DNA from: an uncultured Paracoccaceae bacterium
Lineage (GTDB): Bacteria > Pseudomonadota > Alphaproteobacteria > Rhodobacterales > Rhodobacteraceae
DNA length: 33,089 nt
Assembly: GCA_905182355.1 (NCBI GenBank)
Contig: CAJJBH010000030.1
Span: 1-33,089, forward strand
Direction of reading: 5' to 3'
Of this stretch, positions 7,471 to 16,102 are shown one piece after another (position 1 is the first letter of the stretch; each line of letters opens with the position of its first letter). The position numbers and the translations under genes are program-made. The notes beneath the pieces were generated by a model. That model did no database searches and was not told the origin of the DNA. It worked only from the letters and a program-made list of their open reading frames with translations.

Positions 7471-8157
7471 ATGCAGGACCAGCAAGCAGATATAGAATGG
7501 CAAAACAACGGTGTGCCTGTATCCAAACGTTTCGACGATCCGTATTTCAGCGTGGATAACGGGTTAGAGGAAACACAACATGTGTTCTTGGGCGGAAATG
7601 ACCTTCCCGCGCGGTTTTGCGATGGGTTCCATGTGGCGGAATTGGGATTTGGCACGGGCCTTGGGTTTTTAACGACAGTTCAGGCGTGGATAAGGTCGGG
7701 CGCGCAAGGCTGTCTGAACTTCACCAGCTTTGAAGCATACCCAATGACAGCCTCCGAAATGGCGCGTGCCTTGTCGGCCTTTCCCGAGTTTGCGGAATTG
7801 GCGGAACCATTGATCCAACTTTGGGCCGAAAAAAAACAACCTATCCAATATGCGCCAAACATCACGCTTAAGGTCATATTAGGGGATGCACGGCAAACCT
7901 TACCCGGTTGGAAGGGCAAAGCAGATGCGTGGTTTTTGGATGGGTTTTCACCAGCCAAAAACCCCGAGCTTTGGACACCTGAATTAATGCAGGCAGTTGC
8001 CGAACACACGGCCGCAACAGGTACCGCGGCAACTTACACTGCAGCTGGGTTTGTACGACGTGGGTTGCGTGATGCTGGGTTCCATGTTGAACGGATCGCT
8101 GGCTATGGACGCAAGCGGCATATGACAATTGCGAAACTCGGAGCACCAACAAAATGA
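7471..8157 (+). CDS. mnmD: tRNA (mnm5s2U34)-methyltransferase MnmD (MnmC methyltransferase half)
   Basis: A 228-residue SAM-dependent methyltransferase of the DUF752 family that methylates nm5(s2)U34 to mnm5(s2)U34 in tRNA anticodons. It shows the N-terminal DDPYFSVDNGLEETQHVFL segment, SAM-binding motif VAELGFGTGLGF (56-67), the acidic EAYP strand, and the family signature DGFSPAKNPELW (157-168), ending with YGRKRHM. In E. coli this domain is fused N-terminally to the FAD domain as MnmC. Here the two are separate and divergent, 69 bp apart. Its TGA overlaps the ATG of the downstream DMT transporter (ATGA, 8154-8157). Confidence 0.9.
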   Translation: MQDQQADIEWQNNGVPVSKRFDDPYFSVDNGLEETQHVFLGGNDLPARFCDGFHVAELGFGTGLGFLTTVQAWIRSGAQGCLNFTSFEAYPMTASEMARALSAFPEFAELAEPLIQLWAEKKQPIQYAPNITLKVILGDARQTLPGWKGKADAWFLDGFSPAKNPELWTPELMQAVAEHTAATGTAATYTAAGFVRRGLRDAGFHVERIAGYGRKRHMTIAKLGAPTK

Positions 8158-9014
8158 ACAACACACGTGCAGGCATCTCGCTCATGATAGCCGCAACATT
8201 CATTTTTGCGCTGCAAGACGGCATCTCGCGCCATTTAGCCAGTGAATACAACGTCTTGATGGTTGTGATGATCCGTTACTGGTTCTTTGCCGCATTTGTC
8301 ATTGCCGTCGCCTCACGCGCCACAGGCGGGTTACGGGTGGCTGCAAAAACACGCCAACCAGTTTTACAGATCACACGTGGCGTCTTATTGGCGGGGGAGG
8401 TCTGCGTGGCGATCACAGCCTTAACTTACCTTGGATTGGTCGATGCCCTTGCCATCTTTATTTGCTATCCTTTGCTTGTCGCAGCACTATCTGGGCCGAT
8501 CCTTGGCGAACAGGTGGGCTGGCGCAGATGGGCGGCAATTGGCGTTGGGTTTGCTGGTGTTTTGATTATCCTGAAACCGGGTTTCGGGGTCTTTGAACCC
8601 GCAGGAATATTGGCGCTGATCTCGGCTGTCATGTTTGCGATTTATGCGTTGTTGACCCGCTACGCAGCCCGTCAAGACAGCACTGCAACCAGCTTTTTCT
8701 GGACGGGGACAGTTGGGGCTGTGTTTATGAGCGTTGTGGGGATTTGGTCTTGGCAGCACATGATTTCATCAGATTGGATCTGGATGGCAATTCTGTGTGT
8801 TAGTGGTGCATTTGGCCATTGGTTGTTGATCCGTTGTTACGAGATGGCAGAAGCCAGCGCAGTACAGCCCTTTGCATATTTCCATCTTGTCTTTGGCGCC
8901 TGTGTTGGCGTCACGGTTTTTGGCGAAGTGATCGAACTGCACGTTGGCATCGGTGCAGGAATCGTTGTGGCTGCGGGCCTATTCACCTTTTGGCGCGAAC
9001 GCCAACAAAGTTGA
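8154..9014 (+). CDS. DMT superfamily (EamA) transporter
   Basis: A 286-residue inner-membrane protein with about ten hydrophobic helices arranged as two EamA repeats. The first starts ISLMIAATFIFALQDGISR and the second AGILALISAVMFAIYALLT. EamA proteins export or import small metabolites such as amino acids and purines; the substrate is unknown. The start overlaps the mnmD stop (ATGA), which suggests co-expression, but no functional tie to tRNA modification is apparent. The 3' end overlaps the convergent lytic transglycosylase gene by 36 bp (8979-9014), so the two C-termini are encoded on opposite strands of the same DNA. Confidence 0.9.
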   Translation: MNNTRAGISLMIAATFIFALQDGISRHLASEYNVLMVVMIRYWFFAAFVIAVASRATGGLRVAAKTRQPVLQITRGVLLAGEVCVAITALTYLGLVDALAIFICYPLLVAALSGPILGEQVGWRRWAAIGVGFAGVLIILKPGFGVFEPAGILALISAVMFAIYALLTRYAARQDSTATSFFWTGTVGAVFMSVVGIWSWQHMISSDWIWMAILCVSGAFGHWLLIRCYEMAEASAVQPFAYFHLVFGACVGVTVFGEVIELHVGIGAGIVVAAGLFTFWRERQQS

Positions 9015-10949
9015 ACCTTTGAGTTCCTCGGTAAACCCAATTGGCAGTGGCGTTTTGCCCAAACGCGCACGATAAACTGGAAGGCTTTCGGTGACACGCA
9101 TCACGTAGTTGCGCGTTTCGCGGAACGGGATTTGTTCGATCCAATCCACAACGTCCATTTGTCCACGTGGATCGCCATACATTTCGGCCCAACGTATCGG
9201 GCGACTTGGCCCCGCATTATACGCGGCCGACATCATTACAACGTTCCCATCAAAACGGCCTGCGAGGGTGGATAAAAATGCAGCACCCAGATTGGCGTTA
9301 TACTCTGGATCAGATATCAAACGGAAGGTTGTATGTTCGTCGCTGCGGCCCAGTCCGGCGGCAACCTCTTTCGCAGTTTCAGGCATGATTTGCATCAACC
9401 CGCGCGCGCCCACGCCGCTTTGGACCTTCGGGTCAAATTCGCTTTCACGCCGCGCAATAGCCAGAACCATTTCGGGGGCCATCGGTAAATTGCGATATGC
9501 GATAGGGTGTAGCGCGTAATAGGGTTCGGGTAGGACGATGGCGCGTTGTGCCAAGCGTTTTCCAATCATGACAGCCAAATGCGGTTGATTTACATCAATC
9601 GCGGCGCGGCCCAATTGGCCAGCTTGGTACAGTTCCAAACTTTCAGCGTAATGCGTCCAAAACCGTTCGGCCACGTCCAACTCGCCAGAGGCTTGCAGCA
9701 GCAATCCAGCCTCGAATAGGGGGGACTTTGCCATGTCAGAGCCACGCCAATCGGGCAAGGGATCATCGGCGACTAGGTCAAAATCAAATGCCAATCCTGC
9801 ACGTTCAGCCGCAAGCAATCCGTAAAATGACGTCTGATGTTGCGCGGCGTTTATATATGCCTGATCGGCTTGGGCGGGATCGTCCAATGCATCGTATGCG
9901 CGACCAATCCAATACCCCGCACGCCCCTTTGAAATAGGGGAAAGAATGGCCTTATCAAAGCGCAAGAAGTGCCCGAGGGCTGTGGCGGGATCGTTCAATT
10001 TACGCAAGGCGATATAGCCCGACAACCATTCCAGATCTGCATACGCAGACCCTGTGGTTAAAAAGTGGCGGGAGGCCAGTTGATAGGCCAGTTTTGGATC
10101 ACCATCGCGCATTTCATCACGGGCAAGGGAGCGGCGGCGGTTTGACCATGCTTGGGGCCGCCCCAATGCATCGACACTTGTCGATTGATCGCGCAGCAGT
10201 TGTTTTGCCGAAGCGCTGTTTCCTTTGCGAGCTCTCCACGTGAAGCGATCATATTGAAGCCCCGCATCGCCGCGCAAATTTTCAGGCACTGCATTTATAA
10301 GGCCATTCACATTCTCGTTTAAATTTTGAAGGGAAATCCGCGCAAGCCCTAGAGTTTTTGGGCCATCGGGAACAAGGTCAAGCATACGGCGGGCATCTAT
10401 GATGGCACCCTGCCAAAGCATATTGGAAAGGCGGGCGGTATGATGCTGTTCTAACAAGTCGCTGTGCGCGGCAAGGAACAGCGCGTGGCTGCGATCACTT
10501 AACCACATCGTGCGCCATGCAAGGACGATGCCTGCCTCAGCCTCCCCATGTTCACCTCTTGCCGCTTTTGCTTGTGCATAGGCTAGGACGCCGCGTGGGG
10601 TTTGGGGGGGTGTGACTGCGAAAAACGACAGCACAGCGGGCTGGCCAGCATCAATAACGGCGTCTTCTGATTTGCTGCGCAGGTGCGCCTCTCCTGGCCA
10701 ATCGGGGCGACGGTCTAAGAATGCAGTGACTTCAGCGTAATCGCCCCGACCAGCCCGAAGGCGGTGCCATTCAATAACATCAGCGGCAACAGCGCCGTCA
10801 CGTTGGGCAATCGCAGCGGCATTTTGCCAGTTTCCAGCGCGCATTGCATCCATTGCCCAGCCCAAAGGACGTGGGCGTTCAGCCACAGCTGGGGCTGCTA
10901 GCACGAATATCAGGGTTAGAATGGCGACAAAGCGCGACTTCACTTGCAT
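8979..10949 (-). CDS. Soluble lytic murein transglycosylase (Slt70-like)
   Basis: A 656-residue periplasmic enzyme that cleaves the MurNAc-GlcNAc bond of peptidoglycan to 1,6-anhydro products. It begins with a Sec signal peptide (basic start, hydrophobic core, cleavage near AVA-ERP at about residue 23). A long alpha-helical superhelical region follows (about 30-470, with many A/L/W repeats), then the SLT catalytic domain. There the catalytic Glu is about residue 502 in ARRESEFDP, followed by GARGLMQIMPETA and SAAYNAGP, and RETRNYVMRV near the C-terminus. Length matches Slt70 proteins. It is divergent from dapA and overlaps the 3' end of the DMT transporter gene by 36 bp. Confidence 0.92.
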   Translation of the reverse strand: MQVKSRFVAILTLIFVLAAPAVAERPRPLGWAMDAMRAGNWQNAAAIAQRDGAVAADVIEWHRLRAGRGDYAEVTAFLDRRPDWPGEAHLRSKSEDAVIDAGQPAVLSFFAVTPPQTPRGVLAYAQAKAARGEHGEAEAGIVLAWRTMWLSDRSHALFLAAHSDLLEQHHTARLSNMLWQGAIIDARRMLDLVPDGPKTLGLARISLQNLNENVNGLINAVPENLRGDAGLQYDRFTWRARKGNSASAKQLLRDQSTSVDALGRPQAWSNRRRSLARDEMRDGDPKLAYQLASRHFLTTGSAYADLEWLSGYIALRKLNDPATALGHFLRFDKAILSPISKGRAGYWIGRAYDALDDPAQADQAYINAAQHQTSFYGLLAAERAGLAFDFDLVADDPLPDWRGSDMAKSPLFEAGLLLQASGELDVAERFWTHYAESLELYQAGQLGRAAIDVNQPHLAVMIGKRLAQRAIVLPEPYYALHPIAYRNLPMAPEMVLAIARRESEFDPKVQSGVGARGLMQIMPETAKEVAAGLGRSDEHTTFRLISDPEYNANLGAAFLSTLAGRFDGNVVMMSAAYNAGPSRPIRWAEMYGDPRGQMDVVDWIEQIPFRETRNYVMRVTESLPVYRARLGKTPLPIGFTEELKGSTLLAFAPKGE

Positions 10950-11078
10950 TTCCTATCATTCAACAGCTAGAGCCTTTTAACATATCGCTTAAGTTTTGAT
11001 CTTCAACTCACGATCAGGGCATTGGTGGTTCACCAGGCCATTTGCCGGCCAATACTTGAAAAAATCAGGAGCGTGAAA

Positions 11079-11951
11079 ATGTTTAAAGGTTCTATGCCTG
11101 CCCTTATCACGCCGTTTCAGAACGGCGAGCTGGATCTGGATACACTGGAAAAACTGGTCGAGTGGCACATCGGTGAAGGGAGCCACGGGTTTGTTCCTGT
11201 TGGCACCACCGGCGAAAGCCCAACCTTGACCCACGAAGAACATGAGATTGTGATCGATACGGTGGTCAAAGCCGCGGCGGGGCGGGTGCCGGTTATTGCC
11301 GGTGCTGGATCCAACAACACGGTTGAAGCGATGCGATTTGTGCAGTTCGCACAGAAGGCAGGCGCTGACGGCGCGTTGGTTGTGACACCCTATTATAACA
11401 AGCCAACGCAACGCGGTTTGATCGCACATTTCACAGCGTTGCACGACTGCGCTGATATCCCGATTATCATCTATAATATCCCTGGTCGGTCGGTTGTTGA
11501 TATGACACCAGAGACGATGGCGGAATTGGCGAAACTTCCACGTATAGTGGGTGTTAAGGACGCAACGGGTGATCTGGCGCGGGTCTGTGAACAGCGGCTT
11601 GCCTGTGGTCCGGACTTTGTTCAACTGTCAGGTGAAGATGCCACGGCACACGGCTTTAACGCACAAGGCGGGGTGGGCTGTATTTCGGTCACAGCAAACG
11701 TTGCACCGGGCCTTTTGGCACAGATGCAAAACGCGTGTACGGCTGGTGATTACGGTACAGCGCTTGCGATCCAAGACAAGCTGATGCCACTGCACAATGC
11801 CATCTTTACAGAGCCGGGTTTGGTTGGTGCTAAATACGCGATGTCACGTTTGGGGCTTTGCAGCGACGAGGTGCGTTTGCCACTAACATCACTGACGGAC
11901 GAAACAAAAGCGCTGCTTGATGCAGGGCTGGTTCACGCTGGTTTGATGTAA
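11079..11951 (+). CDS. dapA: 4-hydroxy-tetrahydrodipicolinate synthase
   Basis: First committed enzyme of the diaminopimelate/lysine branch: condenses pyruvate with aspartate semialdehyde in the cytoplasm. The 290-residue TIM barrel carries Lys160 (Schiff base, in IVGVKDATG), Tyr132 (IYNIPGR), and the GTTGES loop with Thr43/Thr44, all where E. coli DapA has them. ATG 11079 is chosen because AGGAG lies 7 nt upstream and the protein then begins [13 protein letters not shown] as in the family; an in-frame start at 11022 adds 19 unrelated residues. It is followed directly by a strong hairpin terminator, so it is probably monocistronic. It diverges from the lytic transglycosylase gene. Confidence 0.96.
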   Translation: MFKGSMPALITPFQNGELDLDTLEKLVEWHIGEGSHGFVPVGTTGESPTLTHEEHEIVIDTVVKAAAGRVPVIAGAGSNNTVEAMRFVQFAQKAGADGALVVTPYYNKPTQRGLIAHFTALHDCADIPIIIYNIPGRSVVDMTPETMAELAKLPRIVGVKDATGDLARVCEQRLACGPDFVQLSGEDATAHGFNAQGGVGCISVTANVAPGLLAQMQNACTAGDYGTALAIQDKLMPLHNAIFTEPGLVGAKYAMSRLGLCSDEVRLPLTSLTDETKALLDAGLVHAGLM

Positions 11952-11973
11952 ATCACGACGAAATTTAGGGTGG

Positions 11974-12003
11974 AAAAGGCGGGGTGAAAACCTCGCCTTT
12001 TTT
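11974..12003 (+). terminator. Rho-independent terminator of dapA
   Basis: AAAAGGCGGGG (11974-11984) pairs with CCTCGCCTTTT (11991-12001) through 11 base pairs including one G-T wobble, with a TGAAAA loop, and runs into T residues. It lies 23 bp after the dapA stop. Confidence 0.88.
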
Positions 12004-12160
12004 GTGTTTTGGCAACGTCGGTATCGCGTCGGTATTCTATCGGTGAAGCACACTGCAGGCGAAAACTTGAATGAGCAGCGCAGGCAGCAATCTACTCGTC
12101 TAATGTGTCGTGCAAAGTCGAATTTGTTGGGTGGAAATTCGCGATGACCCAAAAAATGAT

Positions 12161-13008
12161 ATGCAGGCTATCGGACTTGATGTTGGCTTGGACGTTTTAA
12201 GCTGGCTGACGGGATCCGAAAATTTACATCACGGGTATTGGGGGGGCTTGGGCGTTATCGCTGGTAATGTCGGCGCTGCCCAAAGTGCTTGTACCGATAA
12301 GTTGTTTGCATTGCTTGCAGATGGTCCATTGCGCATCCTTGATATTGGTGGTCAGGCGAAACCGCACGCAAGCTGGTGGCGCTTGGGCATGACGTGACAA
12401 TTGTGGTACCTTCCGCGATTTTGGCTGAGCCGTGTAGGGTCAATGCACCGGAGGCTGATGTGCATGAGTGTATGTTTGAAGACTATAAAGGTAGTGGTGA
12501 TTTCGATCTGTGCCAGTTTTCGGAAAGCTATCAATATATTTCTTTGGACCAGGGTGTGCCGCGCTGTCTGTCCCTGCTTAAACTGGGCGGGGAGATTATT
12601 ATTGCGGATTGCTTCCGTTCAAAAAATTATCGGCCTGAAGTCATGAAATCCACTGTTGGTGGTGGGCATCCAATCGCCAATTTCCGCGCGGTATTGGAAA
12701 GCTGGCCAGTGGCTGTGATTAGTGGAACGGACATAACGGAACAATCAGCGCCGTCTGTCGAAATTGAACAAGGGATGTCCAACATCTTAGGGTTTGCTTT
12801 GCCACGTGTTGATGCCGAATTGAAATTGAAACATCCGCGTGTGCGTTGGGTTTTGAATCGCATGGTTCGGTTGTGTCTGAATGAACGCAAGCGAAGCCGC
12901 TTGGATCAACGGTTGGATCACCAAACCCGCAACCGGATTGCGTCTTACATCATAGGCCAAGAGTGTCTGCCAACAATACGGCGCGCATGGTGTAGGTTCC
13001 CGCAATAG
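12161..13008 (+). pseudogene. Frameshifted class I SAM-dependent methyltransferase
   Basis: Two overlapping frames encode one methyltransferase. The first (from ATG 12161, or GTG 12110) carries a typical upstream segment TGSENLHHGYWGG and then LRILDIGG, the start of SAM motif I. The continuation GETARKLVALGHDVTIVVPS, with the rest of the fold (DFDLCQFSESYQYISLD, LLKLGGEIIIAD), is in the frame one base back and runs to TAG at 13006-13008. The switch is near 12350-12354. A 1-nt loss restores the frame; a 4-nt loss would also restore a full DIGGGxG motif, which is one residue short here. The substrate is unknown. It may be a true pseudogene or a sequence error. Confidence 0.72.
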
Positions 13009-13025
13009 TTTGGGTTACCCTGAGA

Positions 13026-13810
13026 TTAACGCGCAAAAAGACCTGTGTCCCTGACAACCCCGATGAAAGAGCGACTGACCGGGATTTTGGCTTTTGAACT
13101 AAGGGTCAGAATGGCCCGCCCACCGTAAGGGCGCGCCGTTGAAACATGATCCAGCGCAACCCAATGTGATCGATGAGCTTTTAGGCCCCGCGTTGGTTGG
13201 GCTTCGCGGATGGCGTCAGCAAGCCGGATCAACACCAACTCTTCGCCCTGCGTCGTTTGGACCAAAGTATAATGATCTTGTGACGACAGCGCGATAAGGC
13301 CCCCGCGTTTTCGAGCGGCAGACGGTCCAAAAGTGTGGGCCCTTTTTGGTGAACAGTGACAGCCACATTGTCTACTCGATCGCTAATGATCTGAAAGAAA
13401 ATATTAACGATCAGAGTGATAGTAAAGACTTCCGGGACAAGGCCAAGCCACTTGCTTAGGGCCGGTAAATCATCAAACGTGAAATAACTTATTACCGTAA
13501 TAAAAGGCGTAATGATTGATCCCGTGACAAGCGTTACCACGATGAACCTGACGGCTTTACGCCACGCAGCAGGAAGCTTAGCTGCTAGCCCGATGTTGGT
13601 CAAAAAACCAATCGAATAAGTGCCTGCGGCAATGACCAGCCAGTAGAAGAACGCGTCAACGAATGAAATTAGATCACCAGTTCCAAATGGGCCAAGAATT
13701 GCCAACAGGGTCGCGACAGATCCTAACACGATGTAGGGGACAGGGCCTAAAAATTGGGAACGCCATCGGCGAAGCGCGGATGGCGAAGTTATGTCAGTCA
13801 CGAAATGCAT
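13026..13810 (-). pseudogene. Frameshifted membrane-anchored LytTR-domain regulator
   Basis: The N-terminal 170 or so residues hold four hydrophobic helices (for example PYIVLGSVATLLAILGPFG and VFTITLIVNIFFQII) followed by PTLLDRLPLENAGAL. The frame then degenerates to an early stop at 13229. In the next frame the protein resumes as LIALSSQDHYTLVQTTQG, then EELVLIRLADAI and a HRSHWVALDHV motif, a classical LytTR DNA-binding domain, ending at 13026. One base is missing near 13300-13306, at a GGGGGCC run (a GCC-CTT reading would restore AGAL). The intact product would be about 260 residues, a membrane-tethered transcription regulator. Either a pseudogene or a homopolymer sequence error. Confidence 0.75.
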
Positions 13811-13903
13811 CCAGCCTTTTACGAAACTACTGTTGAAGCAAATAGGCTTCCGCCTAAAGGGTTAGCTATTCACAGTTAATATGCCAAGCCGCGGAGATAA
13901 GCT

Positions 13904-14398
13904 ATGACATTTGAACCAATTCTCAATGCCCCAATCTATATTTTGATACATGCAAGCGCTGCTATGATTGCGTTGCTGATTGGGCCTTTTGTTATTTTGC
14001 GAAATCGCAGAGATCGGTTGCATAAGATTGGTGGATATATCTGGGTGGTGGTGATGGCTTGCGCCGCGATCTCGTCCTTTTGGATTTTGGAGTTTCGGTT
14101 GATTGGTCCCTTTAGCCCAATTCACGGCCTTTCAATTTATGTACTGTGGTCGCTGTATCGCGGTGTCTCATATGCCATCGCCCGCAACATCGAAGCGCAT
14201 CGCCAGACGTTTCGGGCGCTTTATTTGCAGGGGTTGGTTTTGGCGGGATTGTTCACGCTATTGCCAGGCCGCATTTTGAACCGGATGCTATTTGGCGAGA
14301 TGCCAATGATCGGCACAGCGGTTATGGGGATTGGTTTGGTGTTTATCGGTACAGTGTTTGTGCGACGCCTGATGCAGCGCCGCACAAGTTTGACTTAG
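13904..14398 (+). CDS. DUF2306-type membrane protein
   Basis: A 164-residue integral membrane protein with four to five hydrophobic helices. It shows the HASAAMIALLIGPFVI opening, the RRDRLHKIGGYIWV segment after helix 1, and the EAHRQTFRALYLQGLVLAG motif near the C-terminal helices. These are typical of the DUF2306/YoaK-like membrane family, in which conserved histidines suggest heme or metal binding, though function is unproven. It stands alone on the plus strand, divergent from the broken LytTR gene. Its TAG interlocks with the TAA of soeC (TTAG at 14395-14398). Confidence 0.82.
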   Translation: MTFEPILNAPIYILIHASAAMIALLIGPFVILRNRRDRLHKIGGYIWVVVMACAAISSFWILEFRLIGPFSPIHGLSIYVLWSLYRGVSYAIARNIEAHRQTFRALYLQGLVLAGLFTLLPGRILNRMLFGEMPMIGTAVMGIGLVFIGTVFVRRLMQRRTSLT

Positions 14399-15267
14399 CG
14401 TTTGCCGTAATACAGACCAACGACGTGTTCGGCTTCTGCGAAGAACAACCAACGGGACGCAAGAACGCCAGCGATGTGACTGATAACAGCAACCAACGCG
14501 ATCCAGTGACCGATGGGCAGAAGCAGCAGGATCACGGGGATGACGACGGCCAACAGCACTGAAATGATCCGTAATTTTTGGCTGTGCTTTCGCCCAATTA
14601 CATGAATAAATTCGCGCATCAGGTAGTTGGTGCCGGTGTGCGGTGGCTCAAATGCGCGCACTTTTCCAATGTCGCCTAGACCCGTGGCGGTTGCCATCGT
14701 GGTGCCGGAATTGGCGAAGGCTTGATCGCCCTGCACCCATGTCACAACTTGGATCACACCCGCGATGGCCAACAGGACAACGGCCATTGTGACGTTGCCT
14801 TTCAGTAATGCGCCACCCGCAAGTGACAGTGACAGGAACATTGCTGGAGTTAGTTTGGTGTTCCAACGGGGAATGGTTTTCATCTGCGCGTAGATCATCG
14901 ATGTTGTGAACACAGTTGCCAATGCCCCGATTGCACCAAGCCAACCTAGGGGCTGCCAAGCGCTACCAAAGAACACCAGTCCCAAGCCGTAAAGTGCCAT
15001 GACAACAAGAGTTGCAACGGCTGCGATGCCTTCGCGACTAAGCCAGCTGGAACGCCACTGGCTAAACGCTTTGATTGCGCGTTCTGGACGGCCAAGGTGG
15101 AAGGTGGAGGCCAGCAAGCCGCCCACACCCATCACGTAAGCGATAAGCCAGAAGACAAATGCAACCCAACCCGTAGGGGGTGTTGGATCAATGCCTAGCC
15201 AGAACATAAGGCCGAAGCCTAATCCTGAGAATGTGGTGAAGACTATGACTGAGGGTGCCGGATGCAT
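14395..15267 (-). CDS. soeC: Sulfite dehydrogenase membrane anchor subunit SoeC
   Basis: A 290-residue membrane protein of the DmsC/NrfD type with about eight hydrophobic helices, starting HPAPSVIVFTTFSGLGFGLMF. It anchors the SoeAB catalytic dimer to the cytoplasmic face and passes electrons to the quinone pool. Residues such as STFHLGRPERAIKAFSQWRSSWLSREG match the conserved loop of DmsC-like anchors. Its ATG overlaps the soeB stop by 1 nt (TGATG), indicating coupled translation. It is last in the xsc-pta-tauE-soeABC operon. DmsC-type anchors of DMSO or polysulfide reductases are the alternative; the taurine context favours sulfite oxidation. Confidence 0.87.
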   Translation of the reverse strand: MHPAPSVIVFTTFSGLGFGLMFWLGIDPTPPTGWVAFVFWLIAYVMGVGGLLASTFHLGRPERAIKAFSQWRSSWLSREGIAAVATLVVMALYGLGLVFFGSAWQPLGWLGAIGALATVFTTSMIYAQMKTIPRWNTKLTPAMFLSLSLAGGALLKGNVTMAVVLLAIAGVIQVVTWVQGDQAFANSGTTMATATGLGDIGKVRAFEPPHTGTNYLMREFIHVIGRKHSQKLRIISVLLAVVIPVILLLLPIGHWIALVAVISHIAGVLASRWLFFAEAEHVVGLYYGKR

Positions 15268-16019
15268 CAGAGTTTCTCCAGTGTTTTATCAAGCCAGCCA
15301 AGAAAGCCTTTGGCCTCTTGTGCGACGGGTTCGAGGAAGGGGGCAAGAATGTCGAATTCTGGCAGCGCGTCCTTGGGCCGTGGTGGCAGGTATTTGTTGA
15401 CGGGCTTGGTGCCTTGTTCTGGCATCAGGTCCATGCCGCCGCGCTCTGCGACCAGCTTGGAAACGTCAGAGTTTTCGTCGCCAAGATCGCCAAAGTGACG
15501 TGCACCCGACGGGCAGGTGCGCACGCAGGTTGGGACGCGGTCAACTTCTTCAAGGTTCTCGTTGTAAATTCGGTCAACGCAAAGGGTGCATTTTTTCATA
15601 ACACCTTCGGCTGCGTCCAGCTCACGTGCGCCGTAGGGGCAGGCCCATGCGCAAAGTCCGCAACCAATGCAGTCTTGTTCGTTGACCAGAACAATGCCGT
15701 CTTCTTCCCGTTTGTAGCTGGCCCCTGTGGGGCAAACGGTGACGCAGGGCGCATCCTCGCAGTGCAGGCAAGATTTGGGAAAGTGGATCAGTTGTGCGGC
15801 TGCGTCATCGCCTGTTGGCTGGACCTCGAAGCTATGAACACGGTTCAGGAAGGTGCCTGAGTTATCCGCGCCGTATGCGTTTTGATCCGACAGTGGAGCG
15901 CCGTAGTTTTCAGTGTTCCAACCTTTGCACGAGATCACGCAGGCGTGGCAGCCGACGCAGGTATCAAGGTCAATGACGAGTCCCAATTTCTTTTGGGTGA
16001 GTTGTGGTAGCGTGGTCAT
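15267..16019 (-). CDS. soeB: Sulfite dehydrogenase iron-sulfur subunit SoeB
   Basis: A 250-residue ferredoxin-like electron transfer subunit with four [4Fe-4S] clusters. Cys groups are CVGCHACVISC near residue 17, CLHCEDAPCVTVCP in the middle, CIGCGLCAWACPYGA, and a split CTLC...CVRTCPSGARHFG. It accepts electrons from the molybdopterin subunit SoeA and hands them to SoeC. There is no signal peptide, consistent with a cytoplasmic complex. It lies between soeA (83 bp away) and soeC (overlapping). The gap to soeA contains the 45-nt hairpin repeat at 16052-16096. Confidence 0.92.
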   Translation of the reverse strand: MTTLPQLTQKKLGLVIDLDTCVGCHACVISCKGWNTENYGAPLSDQNAYGADNSGTFLNRVHSFEVQPTGDDAAAQLIHFPKSCLHCEDAPCVTVCPTGASYKREEDGIVLVNEQDCIGCGLCAWACPYGARELDAAEGVMKKCTLCVDRIYNENLEEVDRVPTCVRTCPSGARHFGDLGDENSDVSKLVAERGGMDLMPEQGTKPVNKYLPPRPKDALPEFDILAPFLEPVAQEAKGFLGWLDKTLEKL

Positions 16020-16051
16020 TTATTGGCGCTCCGCTTTGTGTTGGTGTTGCG

Positions 16052-16096
16052 CTGGGGCGCTGCCCCAGACCCCGGAATATTTATGGCCAAAAGAAA
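16052..16096 (+). repeat. 45-nt dispersed hairpin element, copy 1
   Basis: CTGGGGC-GCT-GCCCCAG forms a perfect 7-bp hairpin with a GCT loop, followed by a 28-nt tail containing AATATTTATGGCCAAAAG. A second copy of the same length and layout is at 29595-29639. This copy lies between soeA and soeB. Similar hairpin-plus-ATATTT-GCCAAA elements are, as far as I recall, scattered through Rhodobacteraceae genomes (not checked). Confidence 0.75.
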
Positions 16097-16102
16097 TATG
16101 GG

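Noticed and set aside
10989-11624. Minus-strand open frame of about 210 codons over dapA
   Set aside because: dapA has all catalytic residues, a ribosome binding site and a terminator; the antisense frame has none of these.
12340-12376. Programmed frameshift in the methyltransferase
   Set aside because: No slippery heptamer or downstream stimulator was seen, and the motif is also short by one residue, so a deletion is simpler.
15255-15860. Long plus-strand open frame of about 200 codons
   Set aside because: It is antisense to soeB, whose cysteine clusters are fully conserved; the frame has no motif or ribosome binding site and reflects codon bias of the true gene.
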